From Oscillospiraceae bacterium (GTDB lineage: Bacteria; Bacillota; Clostridia; Oscillospirales; Ruminococcaceae): a stretch of 64,000 nt of DNA. The position numbers and the translations under genes are program-made. The stretch covers positions 1 through 64,000 of the forward strand of contig SVMR01000010.1 of assembly GCA_015067315.1 (NCBI GenBank). Direction: 5' to 3'. This document shows, one piece after another, positions 6,942-14,802 of the stretch. Below the pieces are notes generated by a model, which searched no databases, was not told the origin of the DNA, and saw only the letters and a program-made list of their open reading frames with translations. The stretch's first letter is position 1. Each line of letters begins with the position of its first letter.

Positions 6942-9212
6942 ATGTTTAAATTTTCCGGTTTTTCGTCTTCCGCAAATTCCGCAATAAATTCCGCCCTTAA
7001 CGAAGCTTCGTCCCTTGGACATTCCTTTGTCGGAACGGAACATCTGCTTCTCGGAATTCTTCGGGAAGGGGATTGTTCCGAATTCAAAAGCCTTGAAAAA
7101 AGCGGAATAACCTGCGAAAAAATTATGGGAAGACTTCTTGAAACGGTTGGAAGGGGAACAAAATCGAATCTTTCCCCGGCGGATTTTTCGCCACTTTGCA
7201 GAAAGGTTCTTGAAAATTCCCTTTCAAGCGCAAAAAGAATCGGAGCTTCGGCGGATATCGGAACGGTTCTTACCGAAATTCTTCGGGAGGAGGATTGCGG
7301 CGCGGTTAAATATCTCAGCCATTTCGGATGCGACACAAACGAACTTTTCCGGGAAGTCTGCGTTGCGCCGGTTATAACCGATTATTCGCCGAAGGAAAAG
7401 CAAAAACAAAAAACTCCGGGGCTTGATAAATACAGCAGGGATCTGACCCGCCTTGCAAAGGAAAATGCCTTTGATCCGGTAATCGGAAGAGAAAAGGAAA
7501 TCAACCGGGTGATTCAGATTCTTTCAAGGCGGACGAAAAACAACCCCTGCCTGATAGGGGATGCGGGAGTCGGAAAAACCGCGATTGCGGAAGGTCTTGC
7601 CCAAAGAATGGCGGAAGGACTTGTTCCGGAAAATCTTAAAAACAAAAGGCTCTGTTCCCTCGATTTATCTCTTATGATTGCCGGAACAAAATACCGCGGG
7701 GATTTTGAGGAAAGAATAAAGACGGTAATCGACGAAGTTATACGTTCCAATAATATAATCCTGTTTATAGACGAAGTGCATACAATAGTCGGAGCGGGCG
7801 CGGCGGAAGGCGCGATTGATGCTTCAAATATATTAAAACCCCAGCTTGCAAGGGGAGAACTCCGGATTATCGGGGCAACCACCACCGAAGAATACCGGAA
7901 ATATATCCGGAAGGAATCCGCCCTTGAACGAAGGTTCCAGAGCGTTTCGGTGGATGAACCGGATTTTGAAACGGCGGTGAAAATCCTTGAAGGATTAAAA
8001 AGCCGTTATGAAAATTTCCATAAGGTTAAAATTTCGAAAGAGGCAATCGAAGCTTCCGTCCGGCTTTCAATCCGCTATCTTCCGGAAAAACGCCTTCCGG
8101 ATAAGGCGATTGACCTTATTGACGAAGCCTGTTCAAAAAAGAACGTAAAAAATTCCTGCACAAGAATCAGTTCCGAAAAGGAGGTTTCCGCGGAGGATAT
8201 TGCGGAAATTCTTTCCCTTGCAACGGGAATAAGCGTCGGAAAAATAACCGAGGACGAAGGAAAACGGATGCTCAACCTTGAAGAGGAACTCCATAAAAGG
8301 GTTGCCGGACAGGAAAAAGCGGTTTCGTCCGTTGCAAAAGCAATCCGCAGAAACCGGGCGGGACTTCGGGACCCGAAAAGACCGATCGGGATTTTTCTTT
8401 TCACAGGTCCCGCGGGAGTCGGAAAAACCGAACTTTCGAAAGCCCTTGCGGAAGAACTTTTCAGCGACGAAAAAGCTCTAATCCGTTTTGATATGTCGGA
8501 ATATTCCGACAAGGCTTCCGTAAACAAGCTGATAGGTTCCCCGCCCGGATATATCGGTTATGACGAAGGGGGAAAACTTACGGAAGCCGTCCGCCGAAGG
8601 CCCTATTCGGTGGTGCTTTTTGATGAAATCGAAAAAGCCGACCCGAGCATCTATAATCTTTTCCTCCAGCTTATGGACGACGGAACCCTTACGGATTCCC
8701 ACGGAATAAAGGTGAATTTCACAAACTGCGTCATAATAATGACTTCCAACATCGGCGCGGAATATATCGGAAAAGGCCAGAGCCTCGGTTTTGCTTTTCT
8801 TGATGAAGCGGGAAAAAACGATTTTAACGGAAAGGCGGTTTTCGGAGAAATAAAGAAAATCTTCCGCCCGGAATTTATCAACAGAATTGACGAAACGGTT
8901 GTTTTTGAAAGGCTTGATGAATCCGCCGCGGAAAAAATCGCAAAAAAATATTACGGAAAACTTGAAAAAAGGCTTTCGGATGCGGGAATATCCGCTGAAT
9001 TTCCGCCTTTTGCAATCCAAAGCGCGGTGAAAAACGGCTTTTCCCCGGAAAAAGGCGCAAGACCTCTCCAAAGATATATCCGCGAAGCGGCGGAAGACCC
9101 GATTTCGGAAATGCTTCTTTCCGGAAAAATCGCCTTCGGGGATAAAATAACCTGTGAAGAATCCGCCGAGGGAAAACTCCTTTTCAAAAAAGCAGAAGAA
9201 ATTTTCATATAA
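6942..9212 (+). CDS. clpC: ClpC-type Clp protease ATPase lacking the middle domain
   Basis: 756 residues. The N-domain (1-145) contains the ClpN repeat SSLGHSFVGTEHLLLGILRE. D1 has Walker A GDAGVGKTAI and Walker B ILFIDEVHTI; D2 has TGPAGVGKTELSKAL and VVLFDEIEKA, and ends in the usual small domain. A tripeptide LGF (in QSLGFAF) is in the ClpP-docking loop position. Between D1 and D2 the roughly 55-residue coiled M-domain of Bacillus ClpC (about 810 residues) is absent. The enzyme unfolds proteins for ClpP in the cytoplasm. No CtsR or McsA/B genes are nearby, so it is not the classical ctsR operon copy. Confidence 0.9.
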   Translation: MFKFSGFSSSANSAINSALNEASSLGHSFVGTEHLLLGILREGDCSEFKSLEKSGITCEKIMGRLLETVGRGTKSNLSPADFSPLCRKVLENSLSSAKRIGASADIGTVLTEILREEDCGAVKYLSHFGCDTNELFREVCVAPVITDYSPKEKQKQKTPGLDKYSRDLTRLAKENAFDPVIGREKEINRVIQILSRRTKNNPCLIGDAGVGKTAIAEGLAQRMAEGLVPENLKNKRLCSLDLSLMIAGTKYRGDFEERIKTVIDEVIRSNNIILFIDEVHTIVGAGAAEGAIDASNILKPQLARGELRIIGATTTEEYRKYIRKESALERRFQSVSVDEPDFETAVKILEGLKSRYENFHKVKISKEAIEASVRLSIRYLPEKRLPDKAIDLIDEACSKKNVKNSCTRISSEKEVSAEDIAEILSLATGISVGKITEDEGKRMLNLEEELHKRVAGQEKAVSSVAKAIRRNRAGLRDPKRPIGIFLFTGPAGVGKTELSKALAEELFSDEKALIRFDMSEYSDKASVNKLIGSPPGYIGYDEGGKLTEAVRRRPYSVVLFDEIEKADPSIYNLFLQLMDDGTLTDSHGIKVNFTNCVIIMTSNIGAEYIGKGQSLGFAFLDEAGKNDFNGKAVFGEIKKIFRPEFINRIDETVVFERLDESAAEKIAKKYYGKLEKRLSDAGISAEFPPFAIQSAVKNGFSPEKGARPLQRYIREAAEDPISEMLLSGKIAFGDKITCEESAEGKLLFKKAEEIFI

Positions 9213-9216
9213 AAAG

Positions 9217-9246
9217 TGCCGCGGATTCCGCGGCATTTTTCTTTTT
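9217..9246. terminator. Bidirectional intrinsic terminator
   Basis: Stem TGCCGCGG / CCGCGGCA, ATT loop, flanked by A5 and T5 runs, between clpC and the convergent ridA. Confidence 0.85.
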
Positions 9247-9620
9247 TATTTAATTGCGATTGCTTCGATTTCGATTGAAACGCCTTTCGGAAGGGCGGCA
9301 ACCTGAACGCAGCTTCTTGCGGGATAGGGTTCGGTGAAAAATTCGGAATAAACCGCGTTTATTGCGCCGAACTGCGCCATATCGGTTATAAAAACGGTTG
9401 TTTTGATAACTTTTTCAAAACTGCTTCCGCCGGCTTCAACAACCGCTTTGAGGTTGAGAAGAGCCTGCCGGGTCTGTTCGGAAATATCGGAACTTATGCT
9501 TCCGTCGGGGGCAACGGGAATCTGTCCGCTTGTAAAAATCATTTCGCCAAGATCGATCGCCTGGGAATAGGGTCCGATTGCGGCGGGAGCTTTTTCGGTA
9601 TGGATTCTGTTCTTTTCCAT
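9246..9620 (-). CDS. ridA: RidA family enamine/imine deaminase
   Basis: 124 residues, the normal family length. PAAIGPYSQAIDLGEMIFTSGQIP is the RidA N-terminal signature, shown here by its core IGPYSQAIDLGEMIFTSGQI. TVFITDMAQFGAINAVYSEFF and PARSCVQVAALPKG carry the conserved Arg of the active pocket, and EIEAIAI is the conserved end. RidA hydrolyses reactive 2-aminoacrylate and related imines released by PLP enzymes, acting as a cytoplasmic trimer. A ribosome site GGAGG lies just upstream on the minus strand. Single gene. Confidence 0.95.
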   Translation of the reverse strand: MEKNRIHTEKAPAAIGPYSQAIDLGEMIFTSGQIPVAPDGSISSDISEQTRQALLNLKAVVEAGGSSFEKVIKTTVFITDMAQFGAINAVYSEFFTEPYPARSCVQVAALPKGVSIEIEAIAIK

Positions 9621-9673
9621 TTTATATCCTCCGTTTTTCTGTTTGTTGCAAAAATGGTAAAAAGCGGTATATA

Positions 9674-10003
9674 TTATTTTACCTTTTTCTCATTTTCACT
9701 TATTTCCTGTAACGAATATGTTTTACCGCAAGCGGTACACAAAAACTCTGTCTGAATGAATTCAACGTCACCGGTAAGATAGGTATCGCCGGATGAAAAA
9801 TCATAATTTTTTGCTTCTTCGGATTTTGAATTAACAATCTTTGAAGATTTAATCGGAGTAAGAAAATTTTTGCATACGGGACAATAATGTTTTTTGAATT
9901 TAACCCAAAACGGTCTTGACCAATCTCTTTTTACGTTGTGAATTTTCAATCGGAATGCCCCCTTTTTTGCTTTGCGAATTATTGAATTAAAATAATTTAC
10001 CAT
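9674..10003 (-). CDS. Hypothetical zinc-ribbon protein
   Basis: 109 residues. The N-terminal 40 are basic. CPVC at about residues 41-44 and CTAC at about 89-92 form a likely two-half zinc ribbon flanking an acidic middle. No enzyme motif and no membrane segment are visible. I do not recognise a named family. A TATAAT-like element lies about 55 nt upstream on the minus strand. Codon use is more A/T-rich than in its neighbours, which could mean a recently acquired or weakly expressed gene. Confidence 0.55.
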   Translation of the reverse strand: MVNYFNSIIRKAKKGAFRLKIHNVKRDWSRPFWVKFKKHYCPVCKNFLTPIKSSKIVNSKSEEAKNYDFSSGDTYLTGDVEFIQTEFLCTACGKTYSLQEISENEKKVK

Positions 10004-10210
10004 AAAACTTTTATAAGAAGAAAACGCAGTAATGCTGCTTTCTTTAATTAAATTATATCATAACCATGCAAAAAATTAAAGTGAAATATACTTTTCTGCG
10101 AAAGGCGAGTAATAAGGTGCGTAAATATAGGTAAAAACGAAGAAAAGTGCGAAGCTATTAAACAAATTCAAGTTTGTTGAATTTATTATATTATTTTTTG
10201 GGGGGCAAAT

Positions 10211-10362
10211 CAAGGCGAAGCCTTGTATATCATCAAAACGAAGTGTTGTATATCATCAAACCGCAAGAGGATGCACGCTATCGCGTGATGATATACAGCC
10301 CGAAGGGCCGATGATATACACCGCACTTCGTGCGGCGATGATATGCCAAGCCTGCGGCTTGG
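10211..10362. repeat. Composite multi-hairpin repeat with TATATCATC/GATGATATA links
   Basis: Consecutive small hairpins: CAAGGC/GCCTTG, ACGC/GCGT, GCCC/GGGC, CCGCA/TGCGG and CCAAGCC/GGCTTGG. They are joined by TATATCATC on the left half and by its reverse complement GATGATATA on the right half, so the whole array is roughly an inverted repeat. No coding frame fits. From 10004 to 10210 I see only AT-rich sequence with a minus-strand promoter region. Confidence 0.75.
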
Positions 10363-10364
10363 AT

Positions 10365-10407
10365 AAAAAAGGAGTAACTTTTGGCAGACAAAAGTTACTC
10401 CTTTTTT
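10365..10407. terminator. Strong bidirectional terminator downstream of tRNA-Gly
   Basis: A 13-bp perfect stem (GGAGTAACTTTTG / CAAAAGTTACTCC), GCAGA loop, flanked by A6 and T6. On the minus strand it begins a few bases after the tRNA CCA end. Confidence 0.85.
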
Positions 10408-10480
10408 GGAGCAGGTAACGGGAGTCGAACCCGCCTCTGTGGCTTGGGAAGCGACCGTTCTACCGATGAACTATACCTGC
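10407..10480 (-). tRNA. tRNA-Gly(CCC) with encoded CCA
   Basis: Read on the minus strand: acceptor GCAGGTA / TACCTGC is perfect, discriminator T plus encoded CCA. The D arm is GTTC-ATCGGTA-GAAC, anticodon loop TTCCCAA (anticodon CCC), T arm with GTTCGACTC. The anticodon stem GTCGC/GCCAC has a central C-C mismatch, unusual for a functional tRNA. It stands alone between a hairpin repeat and the EF-Tu-like gene. Confidence 0.9.
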
Positions 10481-10594
10481 GTATATAAATATTATGTTTC
10501 TTTTCCGGGAAAATGTCAAGGCTTAATATGTCGATTGACAGAACTTTTGTTTGGGAGTAAAATTAAATAAAAAATCCGAAAGGAATTTAAAAAT

Positions 10595-11110
10595 ATGAAA
10601 AAAATTGCCGTAATGGGTCATATCGACCACGGAAAAACAACCCTTGTTTCAGCAATAAGCTTTGTTTTTAAATCCGAAAGAATAAATTGCTCCGGAAATC
10701 CGCTTGAAATTTTGAGGACGGAAACAAAAGTTGCTTTCGGCGGGGAGGATTATCTCTTTTTCGATTATCCGGGCGATTATGATTATGAAAAAAACCTTGA
10801 CGGAACCGAGGACGGCGCGGTTCTTGTTGTTGCGGCAACGGACGGCCCCATGCCCGGAACGGAAAAAGCGATTGAACTTTGCAAAAAACTCGGAATAAAA
10901 AACCTCGTCGTTTTCCTCAACAGCTGCGACCTGGTTGGCGACGACGAAATAATTGATTTGATCGAATATGATACGGAAGATATTCTTTCTGAACAGGGTT
11001 TTGAAAATTGCCGTTTTATCCGCGGAAGCGCATATTATGCGTCGGCAGCTTCGGAAAAATGGATTTCGCCGATAAAAGAACTTGTCGAAGCTGTTGCAAA
11101 ATCGCTTTGA
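10595..11110 (+). CDS. Stand-alone EF-Tu-like GTP-binding domain
   Basis: 171 residues aligning only with the G domain of EF-Tu. G1 is GHIDHGKTTL (residues 8-17) and AVLVVAATDGPMPGTEKAI matches EF-Tu almost exactly. Both beta-barrel domains, which bind aminoacyl-tRNA, are missing. The switch I RGITI block is not visible. G3 is DYPGDYDY where EF-Tu has DCPGHADY, so the catalytic His is Asp. G4 is NSCD instead of NKCD. It probably binds GTP weakly or hydrolyses it slowly; the role is unknown. It has its own ribosome site (GAAAGGA) and normal codon use, so is not an obvious pseudogene. Confidence 0.8.
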   Translation: MKKIAVMGHIDHGKTTLVSAISFVFKSERINCSGNPLEILRTETKVAFGGEDYLFFDYPGDYDYEKNLDGTEDGAVLVVAATDGPMPGTEKAIELCKKLGIKNLVVFLNSCDLVGDDEIIDLIEYDTEDILSEQGFENCRFIRGSAYYASAASEKWISPIKELVEAVAKSL

Positions 11111-11172
11111 TAAAAACGCCTGCGATATGTAAAAACCTCCCTCTGATGAGGGCGGTTTGCGGAACAAAAACC

Positions 11173-11197
11173 GTAGGGAACGGTATTGACCGTTCCG
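11173..11197. repeat. Hairpin repeat, GTAGGG family variant
   Basis: GTAGGGAACGGTATTGACCGTTCCG: stem GGAACGGT/ACCGTTCC with a short ATTG-type loop. It shares the GTAGGG lead and TTG loop of the R1 copies at 19005, 26778, 31865, 35532 and 60560 while having different arms. It ends 13 nt before the next ATG. Confidence 0.65.
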
Positions 11198-11210
11198 AAA
11201 GGACATTATT

Positions 11211-11828
11211 ATGAAAGAAAGCGAAATGAAATATCCCGCAATAAAACCAAGAAGATATACAGGAAAAGAAAAAATCGTTTCGTGCAGCGGTGAAAAAATT
11301 GCAACCCTTAACGATTTTTGGAGTTGGGCTTATTCGGACGTTTTAGGAAATACCGAAAGAGGAATTCTTGCTGAATATTTTGTTTCAAAAGCACTTGATA
11401 TAGATTATAAAGACAGGGTATCCTGGGATAAATATGATTTGTTAAGTGATGAAGGGATTTCCGTTGAAGTAAAATCTTCCGGATTTTTTCAGACTTGGGG
11501 GCAAAATCAAAAATCAAAGCTGATTTTTGGTATTCAGCCGACAAAGGCCTGGAACTATGAAACGGATGAATTTGAAGAAGAACAAAAAAGACAAGCAGAT
11601 ATCTATGTTTTTTGTGTTTTTAATTGTGAAGAAAAGAATGATGATATGAACCCTCTCGATTTATCCCAATGGGATTTTTATCTTCTTCCAACTTCCGTTC
11701 TCGACGAAAAATTAGGAAACAACAAAACGGCAAGTCTTGGAAAACTGCAAAAAATCGGTGCTGAAAAATGCTCTTATGAGGAATTGCATAAACGTATAGT
11801 CGAACTTATGTCAGGAGGTCAAAAATGA
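11211..11828 (+). CDS. Hypothetical protein with PD-(D/E)XK nuclease-like motif
   Basis: 205 residues. RGILAEYFVSKALD (about 44-57), KYDLLSDEG and ISVEVKSSGFFQTW (about 82-95) give the E...D...ExK pattern of the PD-(D/E)XK nuclease fold, as in restriction enzymes and Holliday-junction resolvases. The rest is unrecognised. No methyltransferase is adjacent, so a restriction-modification role is unsupported. The ATG at 11211 follows GAAAGGA, with an in-frame ATG at 11226. The stop overlaps the aldo/keto reductase start by 4 nt (ATGA), so the two are translationally coupled. Confidence 0.6.
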   Translation: MKESEMKYPAIKPRRYTGKEKIVSCSGEKIATLNDFWSWAYSDVLGNTERGILAEYFVSKALDIDYKDRVSWDKYDLLSDEGISVEVKSSGFFQTWGQNQKSKLIFGIQPTKAWNYETDEFEEEQKRQADIYVFCVFNCEEKNDDMNPLDLSQWDFYLLPTSVLDEKLGNNKTASLGKLQKIGAEKCSYEELHKRIVELMSGGQK

Positions 11829-12850
11829 AAACCATAACCCTCGGTTCAACAGGAATCGTAACACCGCAAAATGCGTTCGGCGCTCTGCCGGTACAGCGCG
11901 ACGATATGGAAACCTCGGTAAAAATTCTCCGCAGAGCATACGAAGGCGGAATGACCTTTTTCGATACCGCAAGAGCCTATACCGACAGCGAAGAGAAAAT
12001 CGGAAACGCCCTTTCGGACGTCCGCGAAAAAATCTTTATTGCGACAAAAACCGCCGCAACAACTCCGGAAGGCTTTTGGAAGGATCTCGAAACGTCCCTC
12101 CGTCTTCTGAAAACCGATTATGTCGATATTTATCAGTTCCATCAGGCATCCCAATGTTATAAACCCGGCGACGGCACCGGAATGTATGAAGCGATGCTTG
12201 AAGCGAAGGCGCAGGGCAAAATCCACCATATAGGCATCACCGCGCATAAAATCAAGGTAGCGGAAGAGGCAGTCGAAAGCGGACTTTATGAAACCCTTCA
12301 GTTTCCGCTGAGCTATCTTTCCGGCGAAAGGGAACTTGCCCTTGTGGAAAAATGCAGAGAAAAGAATATGGGATACATAGCCATGAAAGCTCTTGCCGGC
12401 GGACTTATCAACAATTCCTCCGCCGCTTTTGCCTGGATGCAGCAGTTCGACAACGTCCTTCCGATTTGGGGAATCCAGCGCATGACCGAGCTTGAGAAAT
12501 TCCTCGCTTTCTTCGAAAACCCCGCGGAAATGGAAGGCGAACTTCTTGAAATTATCGAAAAAGACCGCAGGGAACTTGCGGGAGATTTCTGCCGCGGATG
12601 CGGATACTGCCTGCCGTGCCCTGCGGGAATAAAAATATATGACTGCGCAAGAATGTCCCTTATGATACGCCGCGCGCCCACAAGAAACTGGATTTCGGAA
12701 GAATGGCAGGCGGAAATGGCAAAGATCGAAAACTGCATCCATTGCGGAAAATGCCAGACAAAATGCCCTTACGGACTGAACGCCGCGGAAATCCTTGCAA
12801 AAAACTACGAGGATTATAAAAAAATCATATCCGGAGAGATTAAAGTGTGA
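11825..12850 (+). CDS. Aldo/keto reductase with C-terminal 4Fe-4S domain
   Basis: 341 residues; ATG follows AGGAGGTC. The TIM-barrel signature FFDTARAYTDSEEKIG (Asp, Tyr of the active site), then IFIATKTAA with the catalytic Lys, and YVDIYQFHQAS are clear. The C-terminal domain has CRGCGYCLPCPAGI and CIHCGKCQTKCPYG, two 4Fe-4S motifs typical of ferredoxin-type aldo/keto reductases. These reduce aldehydes or ketones in the cytoplasm; the substrate is unknown. It overlaps the nuclease-like gene upstream by 4 nt. Confidence 0.9.
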   Translation: MKTITLGSTGIVTPQNAFGALPVQRDDMETSVKILRRAYEGGMTFFDTARAYTDSEEKIGNALSDVREKIFIATKTAATTPEGFWKDLETSLRLLKTDYVDIYQFHQASQCYKPGDGTGMYEAMLEAKAQGKIHHIGITAHKIKVAEEAVESGLYETLQFPLSYLSGERELALVEKCREKNMGYIAMKALAGGLINNSSAAFAWMQQFDNVLPIWGIQRMTELEKFLAFFENPAEMEGELLEIIEKDRRELAGDFCRGCGYCLPCPAGIKIYDCARMSLMIRRAPTRNWISEEWQAEMAKIENCIHCGKCQTKCPYGLNAAEILAKNYEDYKKIISGEIKV

Positions 12851-12861
12851 TTTAATCCAAC

Positions 12862-12893
12862 AAAAAAACACCTGCGGCCGCAGGTGTTTTTTT
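12862..12893. terminator. Bidirectional intrinsic terminator
   Basis: Stem CACCTGC/GCAGGTG, loop GGCC, with A7 on one side and T7 on the other, between the aldo/keto reductase gene and the convergent putP. Confidence 0.85.
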
Positions 12894-12903
12894 ATTGGAT
12901 TGA

Positions 12904-14487
12904 TTATTCAACCGCGCTTACCGCTTCAAATTCCGCGGTTATTTCAGCAGAAGGAGCTTTTGTGAACTTCGAAACCGCAAAAATAACGATTGCGGAAACA
13001 AGGAATGCCGGAAGAAGTTCATAAATTGTAAGAATGCTGATTCCGTTTGCTTTGCCAAAGGGAGTGAAAACGTATTCCCAGATGAAAACCATCGCGCCAC
13101 CGGAAAGCATACCGGCAACCGCCGCGGAATGGGTGACCTTTTTCCAGAAAAGGCTGATGAGCATAAGCGGACCGAAGGTTGCGCCGAAGCCTGCCCAGGC
13201 GAAGGAAACCACGTTGAAGATTACGCTGTTTTCATCAAGAGCAACGATTACGCCGAAGGCGGCGATTGCAACAAGAACGATTTTTGAACAGCGCATAACC
13301 TGCTTGTCGGTGGCTCTTCTGTTGAAAATTCCCTGATAAAGGTTCTTCGAAAAAGCGGAAGCCGCAATAAGAAGATAGGAATCGGAAGAACTGATTGTTG
13401 CCGCAAGGATACCGGACATAATAACTCCGGCAACGATAGGCGGAAGAAGTTTTCCGCAGACGATGATGAAAATGTTTTCCGCGCCGGAGGAGGAAAGAAG
13501 AACTTCCTCCGCGGGAAGAAGCGCTCTGCCGATAATACCGATTGCAACGGCGGCGGCAAGGGAAATTACAACCCAGACGGTTGCGATTCTGCGGCTCATT
13601 TTGATTTCGGAAGTTTTTCTTGCCGCCATAAAGCGGAGAAGAACCTGGGGCATACCGAAATATCCAAGCCCCCAGCTCAAAGTCGAAAGAACGGTGATAA
13701 TTCCGTAAGCGCCCGCTTCGCCGAAAACGGGTTTTCCGTTTTCAACAAGCTGAATTCCGTTTTCACCGACAACCGGAGCCGCAATTCCGAAAAGTTCGAA
13801 GAAACCGGGAATGTTCTTTGCGTTTTCAAGAACAGCGCCGATTCCGCCGGCGGAAATTGTTGAAAGGGTAAGAATTACGGAAAGGGCGGTTATCATAACG
13901 ATTGCCTGCATGAAGTCGGAAGCACTTTCAGCAAGGAATCCGCCGAGGAAAGTATAAATAACAACAAAAACCGCGCCGATTATCATCATCGGAACATAGG
14001 GAAGACCGAAAAGGGTGGAAAAAAGTTTTCCGCAAGCGACAAAACAGCTTCCTGCATAGACGGAAAAGAAAATAAGAATGAAAAGGGAAGCGATTGTAAG
14101 AAGAACTTTTTTTCCGTCCGCTTCGCGGAAACGTTTTGAAAAATAATCCGGAACGGTGATTGCGTCAACCTTGACGCTGTATTTGCGGAGCCGCTTTGCA
14201 ACAAAAAGCCAGTTGAGATAGGTGCCGATTGCAAGACCGACAGCGGTCCAGAACGCATCCGCAAGACCTATCCAGTATGCAACGCCAGGAAGTCCCATCA
14301 AAAGCCAGCCGCTCATATCGGAAGCTTCCGCGCTCATTGCGGAAACCCATGGACCAAGACTGCGTCCGCCAAGGAAATATTCGCTGCTGTTCCTGTTCGC
14401 GCGTTTTGAAAAATAAACGCCGATGGCGATTACAACCGCCATATAAAGAACCATTGAAATTAACATCTTGATCTGTTCGTCAGTCAT
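12904..14487 (-). CDS. putP: Sodium/proline symporter PutP
   Basis: 527 residues, SSS family, about 13 membrane segments. SSEYFLGGRSLGPWVSAMSA and EASDMSGWLLMGLPG are PutP signatures. ITVPDYFSKRF, FLGGFLAESASDFMQ and ATISSSDSYLLIAAS are conserved SSS blocks with Na+-site residues. It imports L-proline with Na+ across the cytoplasmic membrane. Ribosome site GGAGG is upstream on the minus strand. It is monocistronic; no proline-degradation genes are close. A related Na+/solute specificity cannot be excluded. Confidence 0.92.
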   Translation of the reverse strand: MTDEQIKMLISMVLYMAVVIAIGVYFSKRANRNSSEYFLGGRSLGPWVSAMSAEASDMSGWLLMGLPGVAYWIGLADAFWTAVGLAIGTYLNWLFVAKRLRKYSVKVDAITVPDYFSKRFREADGKKVLLTIASLFILIFFSVYAGSCFVACGKLFSTLFGLPYVPMMIIGAVFVVIYTFLGGFLAESASDFMQAIVMITALSVILTLSTISAGGIGAVLENAKNIPGFFELFGIAAPVVGENGIQLVENGKPVFGEAGAYGIITVLSTLSWGLGYFGMPQVLLRFMAARKTSEIKMSRRIATVWVVISLAAAVAIGIIGRALLPAEEVLLSSSGAENIFIIVCGKLLPPIVAGVIMSGILAATISSSDSYLLIAASAFSKNLYQGIFNRRATDKQVMRCSKIVLVAIAAFGVIVALDENSVIFNVVSFAWAGFGATFGPLMLISLFWKKVTHSAAVAGMLSGGAMVFIWEYVFTPFGKANGISILTIYELLPAFLVSAIVIFAVSKFTKAPSAEITAEFEAVSAVE

Positions 14488-14736
14488 GGTGAATGTCCTC
14501 CGTTTTCAAAAAACTTGAGCATATTATACACCTTCATTTTATAGACTGCAACACAGAATTAATTATATACTTTTAACAAACGATTTTTTATTAATATATT
14601 GATTTTTATTTTAATAAAGCTGTTTTTTAACTGTACTAAAATATAGAATTATAAAAATACAAATTTTAGCGAAAGAAAAATAATTCAACGAATTAAAGTG
14701 TTAACATAGAAAAATTATTGTTTTTTTACTTATAAC
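14488..14736. other. AT-rich intergenic region, no gene seen
   Basis: Divergent promoter region between putP and the LRR-cohesin-dockerin gene. It is very AT-rich, with no coding frame, RNA fold or repeat that I can support. Confidence 0.6.
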
Positions 14737-14765
14737 TTGACCAAGTTGAAAATAAGGTTTATTAT
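14737..14765 (+). promoter_or_regulatory. SigA-type promoter of the LRR-cohesin-dockerin gene
   Basis: TTGACC, 17-nt spacer, TATTAT, 37 nt upstream of the ATG. Confidence 0.7.
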
Positions 14766-14802
14766 ATGTTTATATATAAGTACCTGAAAAGAGGGTTTGA
14801 AA

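Noticed and set aside
11211-11828. Complete restriction-modification system
   Set aside because: No methyltransferase or specificity subunit is adjacent; only a nuclease-like motif is present.
11846-12871. A 341-codon minus-strand frame opposite the aldo/keto reductase gene
   Set aside because: Composition is that of an antisense shadow (Phe, Arg and Cys rich, no domain), and the plus-strand gene has clear Fe-S motifs.
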